Below are positions 1 through 6,818 of a stretch of DNA of 7,341 nucleotides, piece after piece (positions within the stretch are counted from its first letter, which is position 1; every line of letters starts with the position of its first letter). The stretch is from Chthoniobacterales bacterium (GTDB lineage Bacteria > Verrucomicrobiota > Verrucomicrobiia > Chthoniobacterales > UBA10450). The translations under genes were made by a program, and so were the position numbers. Where the stretch lies: the NCBI GenBank assembly GCA_025980625.1, contig JAICXG010000144.1:1-7341 (forward strand). Reading direction: 5' to 3'. A model generated the notes under the pieces. It was given only the letters and a program-made list of their open reading frames with translations. It had not been told where the DNA came from and did not search any database.

Positions 1-579
1 CGGCTGGTCGGAAAAATCAGCAATCGGGTCCTCATCACGATAGGGTTTGTCGGCCTGGCCTACTCGTCATGGCTCTTCGGCAACATCAACCTTTCCATCG
101 GGATGAGCAGCATCGTCTGGCCGACACTCTTAAGCGGGATTGCGATCAGTTTCATCTTTGTCCCGCTCGCCACCTCAAGCATGGGGACACTCGAGCAGGA
201 CCAGATCGGGAACGCCAGCGGGCTCTTCAATCTCATGCGTAACCTCGGCGGGAGCATCGGAATCGCCGGGTTGACGACGCTGGTGGCGCGTGGCGCGCAA
301 TCAAACCAGGCTACATTCGTTAGTCACTTCTCCCAATACAGTCCCGTTTACCAACAAAAGCTCGCCGCGATCCAACAGGGACTGGCGATGCGCGAAGACG
401 CCTGGCATGCCGCGAAGCAGGCCCCGGCCATCCTTTATGGCATTCTTGGGCAACAATCACTGCTCGTGACTTACTCCCATAATTTCCGAGTCTTTGCCCT
501 CCTCTGTCTCATCACGACACCGCTCGTCTTCTTTTTCAGGAAAGTCCGGAAAGGCAAGGCCGCGGTTGCCGCGCATTAG
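1..579 (+). CDS. DHA2-family (EmrB/QacA-like) MFS drug efflux permease, C-terminal part
   Basis: This is the last 192 codons of a major facilitator permease whose 5' part lies left of the window. The reading frame is open from base 1 and ends at TAG 577-579. The fragment shows hydrophobic segments at about residues 9-28, 37-60, 80-98 and 159-178. They are separated by the loop GTLEQDQIGNASGLFNLMRN-LGGSIGIA, which matches the conserved region of 14-TM DHA2 pumps (EmrB has SSLSNFTRTLAGSIG at the same place). The long hydrophilic stretch at about residues 98-155 fits the periplasmic loop before the last helix, and the C-terminus is short and basic. Family members export hydrophobic drugs or toxic metabolites by proton antiport, often with an EmrA-type adaptor and an outer-membrane channel. 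Neither partner is visible here, so the substrate cannot be given. An internal ATG at 103 is not the start, because homology-like sequence continues upstream of it. Confidence 0.88.
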   Translation, partial: RLVGKISNRVLITIGFVGLAYSSWLFGNINLSIGMSSIVWPTLLSGIAISFIFVPLATSSMGTLEQDQIGNASGLFNLMRNLGGSIGIAGLTTLVARGAQSNQATFVSHFSQYSPVYQQKLAAIQQGLAMREDAWHAAKQAPAILYGILGQQSLLVTYSHNFRVFALLCLITTPLVFFFRKVRKGKAAVAAH

Positions 580-583
580 GCGC

Positions 584-603
584 GACGCGCCAGAGGCGGC
601 GTC
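584..603 (+). terminator. Weak stem-loop just after the efflux gene
   Basis: GACGCGCC (584-591) can pair with GGC-G-GCGTC (595-603) across an AGA loop with one bulged G, five bases after the stop codon. No T-run follows, so intrinsic termination is uncertain. It may only be a 3'-end stabilising hairpin, or chance in GC-rich DNA. Confidence 0.25.
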
Positions 604-660
604 CTCCTGCATCCAAGGGATACTCTTGCTCCTCCCAACTTCTCGCGTTGTGGTGAAATA

Positions 661-664
661 GGAG
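661..664 (+). promoter_or_regulatory. Shine-Dalgarno site for the small exported protein
   Basis: GGAG lies five bases before ATG 670. This spacing favours 670 over the in-frame ATG at 679. Confidence 0.6.
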
Positions 665-669
665 CAATA

Positions 670-1137
670 ATGATCTCGATGAGAGCAAAAGCGGCCTTAG
701 TATTGGTGGTCTTAACGCTAGCGATCGGCCTGCAGGCTGGTCCGGCGCGGTCTTCAGATGTGATCGGCAATTGGAAAGCAGAAATCAGCTTCGGCAGTGG
801 ACCCGTCCGTTCCCTGCGCTTCGAGCTTCGATCTTCCGGGAAAGGAGTTTTCCTGCCCCCGCTTGGCCCGGAACCGAATCAGATCCTGCCGACAGACCCA
901 GGATCGGCACAGTGGAGTCAGAGCGACGGGCAATCGTTCAGGATTTCAGGTCCGGTGCAATTTCCGCTCGGGAATATTGCGATTGAGCGAGGCACGCTGA
1001 TTTTGGAAGGGAAGCTTAAAGGCGGGAATACGATAACGGGAAAGGCCAGCTTTTTTCCCGCTGATCAGAATCCAGCAACCGCCGGAGCCAAGCCGTCAAA
1101 GGCCGGCACTTTCAAGGCAACTCGGATCACCGGTTAA
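670..1137 (+). CDS. Small exported protein of unknown function
   Basis: A 155-residue protein that I do not recognise. The start at ATG 670 is supported by GGAG at 661-664, five bases upstream; a second in-frame ATG at 679 is less well spaced. Residues 1-28 form a clear Sec signal peptide: basic MISMRAKAA, a hydrophobic core around residues 9-21, then a small-residue region with likely cleavage near GPARS|SD. The mature part begins VIGNWKAEI and alternates short strands with Gly/Pro turns: SLRFELRSSGKGVF at about 49-62, SFRISGPVQF at 89-98 and GTLILEGKLKGGNTITGKASF at 108-128. This suggests a small all-beta domain of lipocalin-like or related type, which is a guess from pattern only. A Pro/Ala/Lys-rich linker (about 131-145) precedes a last strand. 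No cysteine is present, so it is neither a lipoprotein nor disulfide-bonded. It lies 90 bases after the efflux gene and could be co-transcribed with it. Confidence 0.75.
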   Translation: MISMRAKAALVLVVLTLAIGLQAGPARSSDVIGNWKAEISFGSGPVRSLRFELRSSGKGVFLPPLGPEPNQILPTDPGSAQWSQSDGQSFRISGPVQFPLGNIAIERGTLILEGKLKGGNTITGKASFFPADQNPATAGAKPSKAGTFKATRITG

Positions 1138-1301
1138 AGCGGATTCAAATCTTTGCCCCGGGGACGGGCCGGCGTTCGCGGCGGATATGACGAAATCGTA
1201 AGAAAAAAGATAAAGACGACCCGGGTGGCCGCTTGGTAGCCTCGGAATGGCTAAGAAGTTCTCTTGGCATTCAATAGAAATTCAACATCAACAGAAAAAC
1301 C

Positions 1302-3212
1302 ATGATAAAAAAGAAATCACCTTCACGATCCGCATTCTTTTATCTGCGGACCTCAATTGGGCTCCTTCTGGGTGTGGGCGGCGCCTTTCTGGCACTGCTC
1401 TGCATTGGCCAGTTCTCGGCTCAAGCACAACAGCGAGGCAAATCCACCAGCAGTGTCAACCCTGCATTGATTCCGGTCATGTTTGACTGCAGCCAGTTCA
1501 ACGCGCTCGGTCTCGACAAACAGGAAAATCTGCGCGCCGGCGCCCTCGCCATTTACTGCGGCCGAGCCCAAGGCGGCTCATCTGAGGAGTTCGAGGGGAG
1601 CTCGTCCATCGCGCAACAAATCCTGGCGCCGCTCCTGGGCGGGACGGACGTCGACTTAATCACCGGCACGGAAACCTCTCCGCACATCACTCAGTCGGAG
1701 ACCTTCGTGGCGCAGAATCCTGATAACGCCAACGAGATCGTCGTGGCTTATAACGACTCGCGGAATGTCAACGCCAGCCCGATCAATATCTCCTCAGCCT
1801 CAGTCTCGACTGACGCTGGCGCGACCTTTACTCGCCTGACCAAGACCAACGGCCAGAGCCCGTTCTCCAACACGTTGGGCGATCCGGTCATGCTCTACAA
1901 CCGCCCGACCGCGACCTGGTTCGCGATCTGGCTTGATGTTGGCTGCGGTGGCCAGGGTGTGGGCGGCTACAAAACCACCACTCCGTCAGATCCCAACAGC
2001 TGGACGCACTTCTGCGTTCACAATGGCAGCAGCGATGACCGTGAGTCCGGCTGGACGGACCAGAATCCGAACAGTCCGTTCTATGGCCGGATGTATGTCT
2101 CACGAAACGATTTTGCTCTTGGTGGAAATCTCATGGTCCGATACTCGACCGACAATGGCCTGACCTGGCCTAACGAGCGCCAGTTGGCCCCGGCTAATCC
2201 ATTCATGCGCGATGTCCAGATCACCGGCGACCAGAACGGCGATGTCTACGTCGCTTCCATGAATGAAATGGGCGGTGGCCTCACTAATCGCGCCAACGTT
2301 TTCTATAAGTCGACTGATGGCGGCAACACGTGGACCAAGACTTATACGGGGCCGACCTTCGCCGGACCAGGAAGCACGACTTGCGCATCCAACAGCTACT
2401 TCGCCTGTATGTTCAGCGGCCCGTCCTTCTGGCGGCACATGGGCTGGGGTCAGCCTGCGGTGCTCAACGGCGTCGTTTCCTACGTCTACGATTCGCGCAA
2501 CACCTCGAACGGTGACGCCGGTAACGTCTTCTACATTCGTTCGACCGATGGCGGTGTGACCTTTAGCGCCCCCTTGCAGTTGAACACCGACACCGGCACC
2601 CGTCCTCAGTGGCAGCCGAACCTCTCGGTCGGCGCGGACGGCAGCCTGGTCGCAGTTTGGTATGACGCGCGTGAGTCCACGACCTGCACGAAGGGCAACC
2701 CGGCGGTCCCCTGCTACAGAATGTGGGCCCGTAAGTCGCTCGACAACGGAGCCACCTGGATGGCGGATGAGCCGTTCTCGGATGTAGTGACACCGCTTCC
2801 CGGGCAGCCTGATCCGAGTATCGTGACCGAATACGCGGGTGACTATGACTATAGCTTTGCGGGTGGCGCTGCCCACATCCATACCTGGACGGATGGCCGC
2901 ATCGCGATCAACAGCGCTTCGCAGCAGGATCCCTTCATCGATCAGGATCCAATCGGGGGTAGCACTGAGGGCCTCACCCTTGCGGCGCGCGTCCGTACAC
3001 GCAATGGTAATTCGATCGTTGGGCTACGCTGGTCTCCAGCCGAAAACGACGGCAACATCAACGTGATACGTGACGGTGTCGTTGTTCAGACGACAGCAGA
3101 CGATGGCAGCACCAAGGACAGCCTGGGAACCATGACTGGGACATTCACCTATCAGGTGTGTGAAACAGACGGGGGAGGATGCTCGAACGAAGTAGACGTT
3201 ACAGTTCCTTAA
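1302..3212 (+). CDS. Exported Asp-box (BNR) repeat protein with C-terminal fibronectin-III-like domain
   Basis: A 636-residue exported protein of the sialidase-like beta-propeller superfamily. Residues 1-42 are a long Sec signal peptide: basic MIKKKSPSRS, a hydrophobic core at 18-37, and likely cleavage SAQA|QQ. Five Asp-box motifs of the S-x-D-x-G-x-x-[WF] type are visible: STDAGATF (169-176), STDNGLTW (282-289), STDGGNTW (337-344), STDGGVTF (414-421) and SLDNGATW (479-486). A final blade carries GDYDYS (513-518) and WTDGR (529-533), as in many BNR exoproteins. Residues about 558-636 resemble a fibronectin type III domain, ending in YQVCETDGGGCSNEVDVTV. Asp boxes are structural turns and do not prove sialidase activity; I see no confident Arg triad or Tyr/Glu catalytic set, so binding or glycan-degrading roles remain open. 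No Shine-Dalgarno sequence precedes ATG 1302, where the leader is A-rich, but the signal peptide fixes the start. It appears monocistronic, with hairpins downstream. Confidence 0.88.
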   Translation: MIKKKSPSRSAFFYLRTSIGLLLGVGGAFLALLCIGQFSAQAQQRGKSTSSVNPALIPVMFDCSQFNALGLDKQENLRAGALAIYCGRAQGGSSEEFEGSSSIAQQILAPLLGGTDVDLITGTETSPHITQSETFVAQNPDNANEIVVAYNDSRNVNASPINISSASVSTDAGATFTRLTKTNGQSPFSNTLGDPVMLYNRPTATWFAIWLDVGCGGQGVGGYKTTTPSDPNSWTHFCVHNGSSDDRESGWTDQNPNSPFYGRMYVSRNDFALGGNLMVRYSTDNGLTWPNERQLAPANPFMRDVQITGDQNGDVYVASMNEMGGGLTNRANVFYKSTDGGNTWTKTYTGPTFAGPGSTTCASNSYFACMFSGPSFWRHMGWGQPAVLNGVVSYVYDSRNTSNGDAGNVFYIRSTDGGVTFSAPLQLNTDTGTRPQWQPNLSVGADGSLVAVWYDARESTTCTKGNPAVPCYRMWARKSLDNGATWMADEPFSDVVTPLPGQPDPSIVTEYAGDYDYSFAGGAAHIHTWTDGRIAINSASQQDPFIDQDPIGGSTEGLTLAARVRTRNGNSIVGLRWSPAENDGNINVIRDGVVVQTTADDGSTKDSLGTMTGTFTYQVCETDGGGCSNEVDVTVP

Positions 3213-3267
3213 CGCCTGAGTGCGGCCGAAAGGTCAATCCCATGCGGTAGGGTCAGACTAAGCTTGA

Positions 3268-3298
3268 TCCCGGGAGCCGTCCTATGCGGCTCCCGGGA
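3268..3298 (+). terminator. Stem-loop 1 after the Asp-box gene
   Basis: CCCGGGAGCCG (3269-3279) pairs perfectly with CGGCTCCCGGG (3287-3297) around a 7-base loop. A flanking T-A pair (3268/3298) gives 12 bp. It lies 56 bases after the stop at 3212 and is followed by AAAGCTG rather than T residues. It is therefore a strong RNA stem but not a canonical intrinsic terminator on its own. It may protect the mRNA end or act together with the hairpins that follow. Confidence 0.55.
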
Positions 3299-3302
3299 AA
3301 GC

Positions 3303-3318
3303 TGCGAGCTAACTCGCA
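3303..3318. other. Stem-loop 2, short hairpin between two strong ones
   Basis: TGCGAG (3303-3308) pairs with CTCGCA (3313-3318) around CTAA, giving a 6-bp stem. It lies four bases after stem-loop 1 and nine bases before stem-loop 3, so the three form one compact structured unit. Confidence 0.4.
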
Positions 3319-3327
3319 AACAATTGC

Positions 3328-3366
3328 AAGGGCATCGAGCGGCAACGCTCGGTGCCCTTTGTCTTT
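3328..3366 (+). terminator. Intrinsic terminator, probably bidirectional, between convergent genes
   Basis: AAGGGCATCGAGCG (3328-3341) pairs with CGCTCGGTGCCCTT (3346-3359) around a GCAA tetraloop. All 14 positions pair, with one T-G wobble. The T-rich tail TTTGTCTTTCT follows directly, which is the classic form for the plus-strand Asp-box gene. Read on the minus strand, the same hairpin is followed by GCAATTGTTTG, a weaker T-rich tail. It could therefore also end the proBA transcript, whose last stop codon is about 110 bases away at 3467. Confidence 0.8.
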
Positions 3367-3466
3367 CTGTGAGCTCGGGCTGATGCTTCCCCAACTCTCC
3401 TGGCATCGCACGCGCGCTAAGAATGACCGGCCGCCGCGTCGCGCCTTCGTGAAGGAAGCTAAGACC

Positions 3467-4738
3467 TTAACTCCGCACCTGGCCGTCGCCGCGGATGATG
3501 TACTTGTAGGTCGTCAGTTCCTCCAGCCCCATTGGACCGCGGGCATGAAGCTTATCCGTGCTGATGCCGATCTCCGCGCCGAAGCCAAACTCGCCGCCAT
3601 CGGTAAAACGCGTCGAAGCGTTCCAGTAGACGGTGGCCGAATCTACCTGATGGAGAAATCGCTCCGCGGTCGCTTCGTCGCGTGTCACGATACAATCGCT
3701 GTGATGTGAGCCGAAGCGCTCGATGTGCGCGATCGCGTCGTCCACTGAATCGACCACTCGCAGGGCGAGAATGAGGTCGAGAAATTCCGTCGACCAGTCT
3801 TCATCGGCGGCGTGCCGCAGCCGCTCGTAACCTTGCGCGGAGAGTTCCGCAAACGCAGTATCGTCCGCCCGCAATTCGACGTTTTTCTCCGCCAGTCGCG
3901 CCCCGAGTTTGCGCAGGAACGCGGGCGCGACGGAGTGCGCGACGAGCACCGTCTCGATCGCATTGCAGACGCCGGGCCGTTGCGTTTTTGCGTTCGTTAC
4001 AATGTTGACCGCCATGTCGAGGTCCGCCTCTTTGTCGACGTAGACGATGCAAATCCCGTCTGCATGTTTAATCACTGGCATACGCGCCGCGCTCACCACC
4101 GCTTCGATCAAAGCTTTGCCGCCGCGGGGGATGATGAGGTCGACAAATCGGTCCATCTCCGCCATCAGACGCACGCCTTCGCGCTCGGTCCGGGGGACGA
4201 GCTGGATCGAGTCGTTAGGCAAGCCGGCTTTCCTGGCGCCCGCCTCCAGCGCTTCGGTGATTGCGAGATTGGAGCGGATCGCCTCTGATCCGCCACGCAA
4301 GAGAGTAGCATTGCCAGTTTTGATGCAGAGAACGGCGGCATCGCTCGTCACGTTCGGTCTTGATTCGTAGATGATGCCGATCACGCCGATCGGCACGCGC
4401 ACTTTGAAAATGCGGATGCCGTTGGGACGGGTCCATTGCTCGATCATTTCGCCCACTGGATCGGGCAAAGCTGCGACGGCGCGAATTCCGCCGGCCATCG
4501 CCTCCACGCGCGCCGGATTCAAGCTCAGCCGTTCAAGCATCGCCCCGCCGAGATCACCGCTGCGGGCGCGTGCCAGGTCATCCGCGTTCGCCGCGAGAAT
4601 CTCTTCGCTGCGTGCCACGAGTTCATTAGCCATCGAAAGCAGCGCGCCATTTTTTTGCTCCGATGAAAGCTGCGCGAGTGCACGCGAGGCGGCGCGGGCG
4701 CGTCGGCCAAGCTCGAGAATCTGGGCTTTTAAATCCAC
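3467..4738 (-). CDS. proA: Gamma-glutamyl phosphate reductase (glutamate-5-semialdehyde dehydrogenase)
   Basis: ProA catalyses the second step of proline synthesis in the cytosol. It reduces L-glutamyl-5-phosphate with NADPH to glutamate-5-semialdehyde, which cyclises to pyrroline-5-carboxylate. The 423 residues match the usual length (E. coli about 417). Family signatures appear in order: the N-terminal nucleotide-binding stretch GVIGIIYESRPNVTSDAA (118-135), KTGNATLLRGGSEAIRSN (140-157), DLIIPRGGKALI (200-211), HADGICIVYVD (225-235) and RPGVCNAIE with catalytic Cys258 (254-262). The C-terminal block runs YWNASTRFTDGGEFGFGAE (371-389) to GPMGLEELTTYKY (401-413). The start codon is GTG at 4738, read as Met. 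AAGGAGG (4757-4751) lies 12 bases upstream, a rather long spacing, but no better in-frame start exists. The gene lies 62 bases after proB in the same direction, the usual proBA arrangement that allows co-transcription and possible handover of the labile phosphate intermediate. Confidence 0.97.
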   Translation of the reverse strand: MDLKAQILELGRRARAASRALAQLSSEQKNGALLSMANELVARSEEILAANADDLARARSGDLGGAMLERLSLNPARVEAMAGGIRAVAALPDPVGEMIEQWTRPNGIRIFKVRVPIGVIGIIYESRPNVTSDAAVLCIKTGNATLLRGGSEAIRSNLAITEALEAGARKAGLPNDSIQLVPRTEREGVRLMAEMDRFVDLIIPRGGKALIEAVVSAARMPVIKHADGICIVYVDKEADLDMAVNIVTNAKTQRPGVCNAIETVLVAHSVAPAFLRKLGARLAEKNVELRADDTAFAELSAQGYERLRHAADEDWSTEFLDLILALRVVDSVDDAIAHIERFGSHHSDCIVTRDEATAERFLHQVDSATVYWNASTRFTDGGEFGFGAEIGISTDKLHARGPMGLEELTTYKYIIRGDGQVRS

Positions 4739-4750
4739 AAAGACTAACTT

Positions 4751-4757
4751 CCTCCTT
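4751..4757 (-). promoter_or_regulatory. Shine-Dalgarno site for proA
   Basis: On the minus strand this reads AAGGAGG, a near-perfect anti-16S match. It lies 12 bases before the GTG start at 4738, so it supports independent translation of proA despite the long spacing. Confidence 0.6.
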
Positions 4758-4800
4758 GCTCTGTCCGGTGCGAGCCAAAATCCGGCCTAACGAACTTGCC

Positions 4801-5595
4801 TCAAGCCTGCATCTTTCGGTGCGCCAGGAACCGGGTTCCGATATTTTTTCCCGCCACGGCGGCTGCAATGCCATCGGCACGGCGGCCGTTGATGATGAAG
4901 GTCGGAATGCCGGCATGGACCGCCATTTTTACCGCGTCGAGTTTCGAAGTCATTCCGCCGACAGAGAAGCGTCCCCGGCTCCCGTCGGCGAGTCTTTTGA
5001 CCCGGTCGATATCGCGCACGAGCGGAATTACCTTGCCCTTTTCGTCGAGCAATCCGTCCACCTGAGTCAGGACAACAAGCAGATCGGCATGCGCGAGGGT
5101 CGCCACTTCAGCGGAAAGCCGATCGTTGTCGCCGAATTTTAATTCTTCGACCGCGACGGAATCGTTCTCGTTGATAATCGGAATCACGTTCCGCGCGGCG
5201 AGCAGACGCTCAAGAGTACTGCGCGCATTTTCTCGCCGCATGCGACTGTCGAGATCGCTGTGGGTGAGGAGGAGTTGGGCGACGTTCAACTTGTAGCGGC
5301 TAAAAGCGGTCTCGTAAGCGCGCATCAATTTCGATTGGCCTACAGCCGCGCTTGCCTGCGCGGTCGCGAGATCGCCCGGGCGTTCGGCCAGCGCGAGGGC
5401 GCTCATCCCCGCCGCGACTGCGCCGCTCGTCACCATGACGCATTCGTGCCCCTGCCTAACGAGTGCGGCGACCTCGGCGCTGAGCCGCGCGAATTGTTTC
5501 AGGTCGAGACCGGAGCCACGGGCGCGGGTCAGAGTGCCGGAACCGAACTTGAGAACGATCCGCCGGTGTTTTCCTGGTGTGCTGATGCTGGGCAT
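4801..5595 (-). CDS. proB: Glutamate 5-kinase, short form without PUA domain
   Basis: ProB phosphorylates L-glutamate on its gamma-carboxyl with ATP, the committed and normally proline-inhibited step of proline synthesis. Starting at ATG 5595 the protein has 264 residues, all belonging to the amino acid kinase fold. Visible motifs are RRIVLKFGSGTLT (11-23, phosphate binding), VTSGAVAAG (55-63), INENDSV (141-147), FGDNDRLSA (154-162, glutamate site), LTQVDGLL (176-183, nucleotide side) and GGMTSKLDA (213-221). It stops at about the point where the E. coli enzyme (about 367 residues) continues into a PUA domain, so the PUA is absent. Short ProB forms are known elsewhere, so this need not be a truncation. 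The frame is open upstream to 5796, but the start at 5595 gives the normal N-terminus. An in-frame ATG at 5679 would add 28 non-conserved residues. No clear Shine-Dalgarno site precedes 5595. It pairs with proA downstream. Confidence 0.94.
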   Translation of the reverse strand: MPSISTPGKHRRIVLKFGSGTLTRARGSGLDLKQFARLSAEVAALVRQGHECVMVTSGAVAAGMSALALAERPGDLATAQASAAVGQSKLMRAYETAFSRYKLNVAQLLLTHSDLDSRMRRENARSTLERLLAARNVIPIINENDSVAVEELKFGDNDRLSAEVATLAHADLLVVLTQVDGLLDEKGKVIPLVRDIDRVKRLADGSRGRFSVGGMTSKLDAVKMAVHAGIPTFIINGRRADGIAAAVAGKNIGTRFLAHRKMQA

Positions 5596-5696
5596 GAGTC
5601 TGAGGGCGCTTCTATCGCGCGATCGGCAAAAGTCCAGCACGCGTTGTGCCGGCCGCTTCCTCGCTGACTCGCCGCCCATCCCTCCTGTTACGAATA

Positions 5697-5702
5697 TGTC
5701 AA
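5697..5702 (-). promoter_or_regulatory. Possible -35 element upstream of proB
   Basis: On the minus strand this reads TTGACA, a perfect sigma-70 -35 match about 100 bases before the proB start, in the divergent intergenic region. No good -10 hexamer lies 16-18 bases downstream (GATGGG/ATGGGC are there), so it is a weak candidate. Confidence 0.2.
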
Positions 5703-5777
5703 TTTTGTAAACCGATCCGCTGGCGGAAAAGCTTGACTTCGGATGGCGAAACTCCGTAGGCACTTCTCTGCAATCAG

Positions 5778-5783
5778 AAAGGA
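5778..5783 (+). promoter_or_regulatory. Shine-Dalgarno site for the HAF-like repeat protein
   Basis: AAAGGA lies five bases before ATG 5789, which gives normal spacing and supports this start. Confidence 0.6.
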
Positions 5784-5788
5784 AATCA

Positions 5789-6793
5789 ATGAACAAAATA
5801 ATCTGTCTTCTTATCCGAACACTTAGCGTTTTGATACTCCTGCCGTGCGCCGGCTTTTATGCGGGCGCAACGACAATCGACGTGCTCGAGACCTTCGACT
5901 ATCCAGGGTCCAGTTTTACCCGGCCACAGAAGATCAATGACCTCGGTGTGAGTGCCGGGCTCTTTATCGACGGGGTGACAGGGGCGAGCGAAGGTTTCCG
6001 CCGCTCGCGCTCCGGGCAATTCAGTAACCCGATCGTGGAGCCGAACGACGCTGCGGCTTTCACCGAGGTCCGCGGCATCAATAATCGGCGAATAATCTGC
6101 GGCGACTACACCGGCAGCGACGGCCTGTTTCATGGATTCTTTCTCTTCCATCGCAACTTCCTTGAATTCGACATCAGCAGTTCCTTTGAAATTGTCCTGG
6201 GACTAAACAATGCGAGTGACTCTTCTGGGAGCTTCATTGACGATTCAGACGGAGTTCAAAAGGGCTTCGTTGATATCGGAGGAGTTATCACCAGCGTCGT
6301 CGTGCCCGGCGCTTCGGCGACGCTTACCTACCAAATAAACGATTCCAATCAGGCGACTGGATATTACATCGGCGGAGACGGTCTTACCCACGGCTATCTG
6401 CGCGACAGTAGCGGAACGTTGACCTTTCCGATCGACCCGCCTGGGTCCACCGGGACGATTCTGTTTGGCAACAATAACTCGAACTGGGTCGTGGGCAGAT
6501 ACTCAGATGAGGCCGGGGTCACCCATGGGCTCTTCTTCACAACGCCCGGCGACTTCGTGACCTTCGACTTCCCGGGTTCCACCTTCACTTCTCTGAACGG
6601 CATCAACGCCGACGGATTCATTTGCGGTCGCTACGCTGACGCGACTGGGCTGGAACATGGGTTTATTGCCCGAGTAACTGTGACCACGGGAGATAAGCCG
6701 AGTAACACGAAGAGCTACACCTTGCCGGCAACGGTGGTGCGGCCTGCAAACCCAGCCCCTTCCAAGGGGGTGGCGGCAGTGCCGGCTTCTTAA
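5789..6793 (+). CDS. Exported HAF-like repeat protein, about six tandem ~45-residue units
   Basis: A 334-residue exported protein made almost entirely of degenerate repeats. Residues 1-27 are a Sec signal peptide (basic MNKIICLLIR, hydrophobic core to LLPCAGFYAGA, cleavage probably near AGA|TT). Pro before Cys20 argues against a lipobox. The repeat pattern is roughly F-[DP]-x-PGS-x-x-T...[IN]N-[DA]-x-G...G-x-[YF]-x-D-x-x-G-x-x-HGF. Units begin near residues 36 (FDYPGSSFT), 81, 130, 171 (VVPGASATLTYQINDS), 213 (FPIDPPGSTG) and 258 (TFDFPGSTFTSLNGINADG). Each contains an IND/INN-type turn and an HGF, HGY or EGF end. Such HAF-type repeats occur in extracellular proteins of Acidobacteria and Verrucomicrobia. 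Six units would suit a six-bladed propeller, which is inference. The tail from about 303 is Pro/Ala/Val-rich with no PEP-CTERM or LPXTG-type anchor, so release to the medium or periplasm is likely. Function is unknown. It is divergent from proB, 193 bases apart. Confidence 0.82.
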   Translation: MNKIICLLIRTLSVLILLPCAGFYAGATTIDVLETFDYPGSSFTRPQKINDLGVSAGLFIDGVTGASEGFRRSRSGQFSNPIVEPNDAAAFTEVRGINNRRIICGDYTGSDGLFHGFFLFHRNFLEFDISSSFEIVLGLNNASDSSGSFIDDSDGVQKGFVDIGGVITSVVVPGASATLTYQINDSNQATGYYIGGDGLTHGYLRDSSGTLTFPIDPPGSTGTILFGNNNSNWVVGRYSDEAGVTHGLFFTTPGDFVTFDFPGSTFTSLNGINADGFICGRYADATGLEHGFIARVTVTTGDKPSNTKSYTLPATVVRPANPAPSKGVAAVPAS

Positions 6794-6818
6794 GCACGGC
6801 TTCAGACAGGTTTGCAGT

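Noticed and set aside
2100..2882. 260-codon open frame on the minus strand inside the Asp-box gene
   Set aside because: It lies antisense to a well-supported coding frame with signal peptide and repeats. Its translation is Arg/Val/Gly-rich with no domain, typical of a shadow frame in GC-rich DNA.
3284..3709. 141-codon plus-strand frame spanning the terminator and the proA 3' end
   Set aside because: It runs through the intrinsic terminator hairpin and antisense to conserved proA. No ribosome site or family resemblance is seen.
5733..5761. Possible sigma-70 promoter starting at TTGACT (5733-5738) for the HAF-like gene
   Set aside because: The -35 is good, but the hexamer 17 bases later is GTAGGC, a poor -10. 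Not enough to call.
5756..5772. Sigma-54-like TAGGCAC...TGCAA upstream of the HAF-like gene
   Set aside because: The spacing between GG and GC is 9 and not the required 10 bases, and the -12 side would lie only about 17 bases from the start codon.
5703..5788. Leader of the HAF-like gene considered as a riboswitch (c-di-GMP type or other)
   Set aside because: The short CGGA/TCCG pairing around GGCGAAAC does not fit the conserved core of any class I can recall. Only weak local structure is present.
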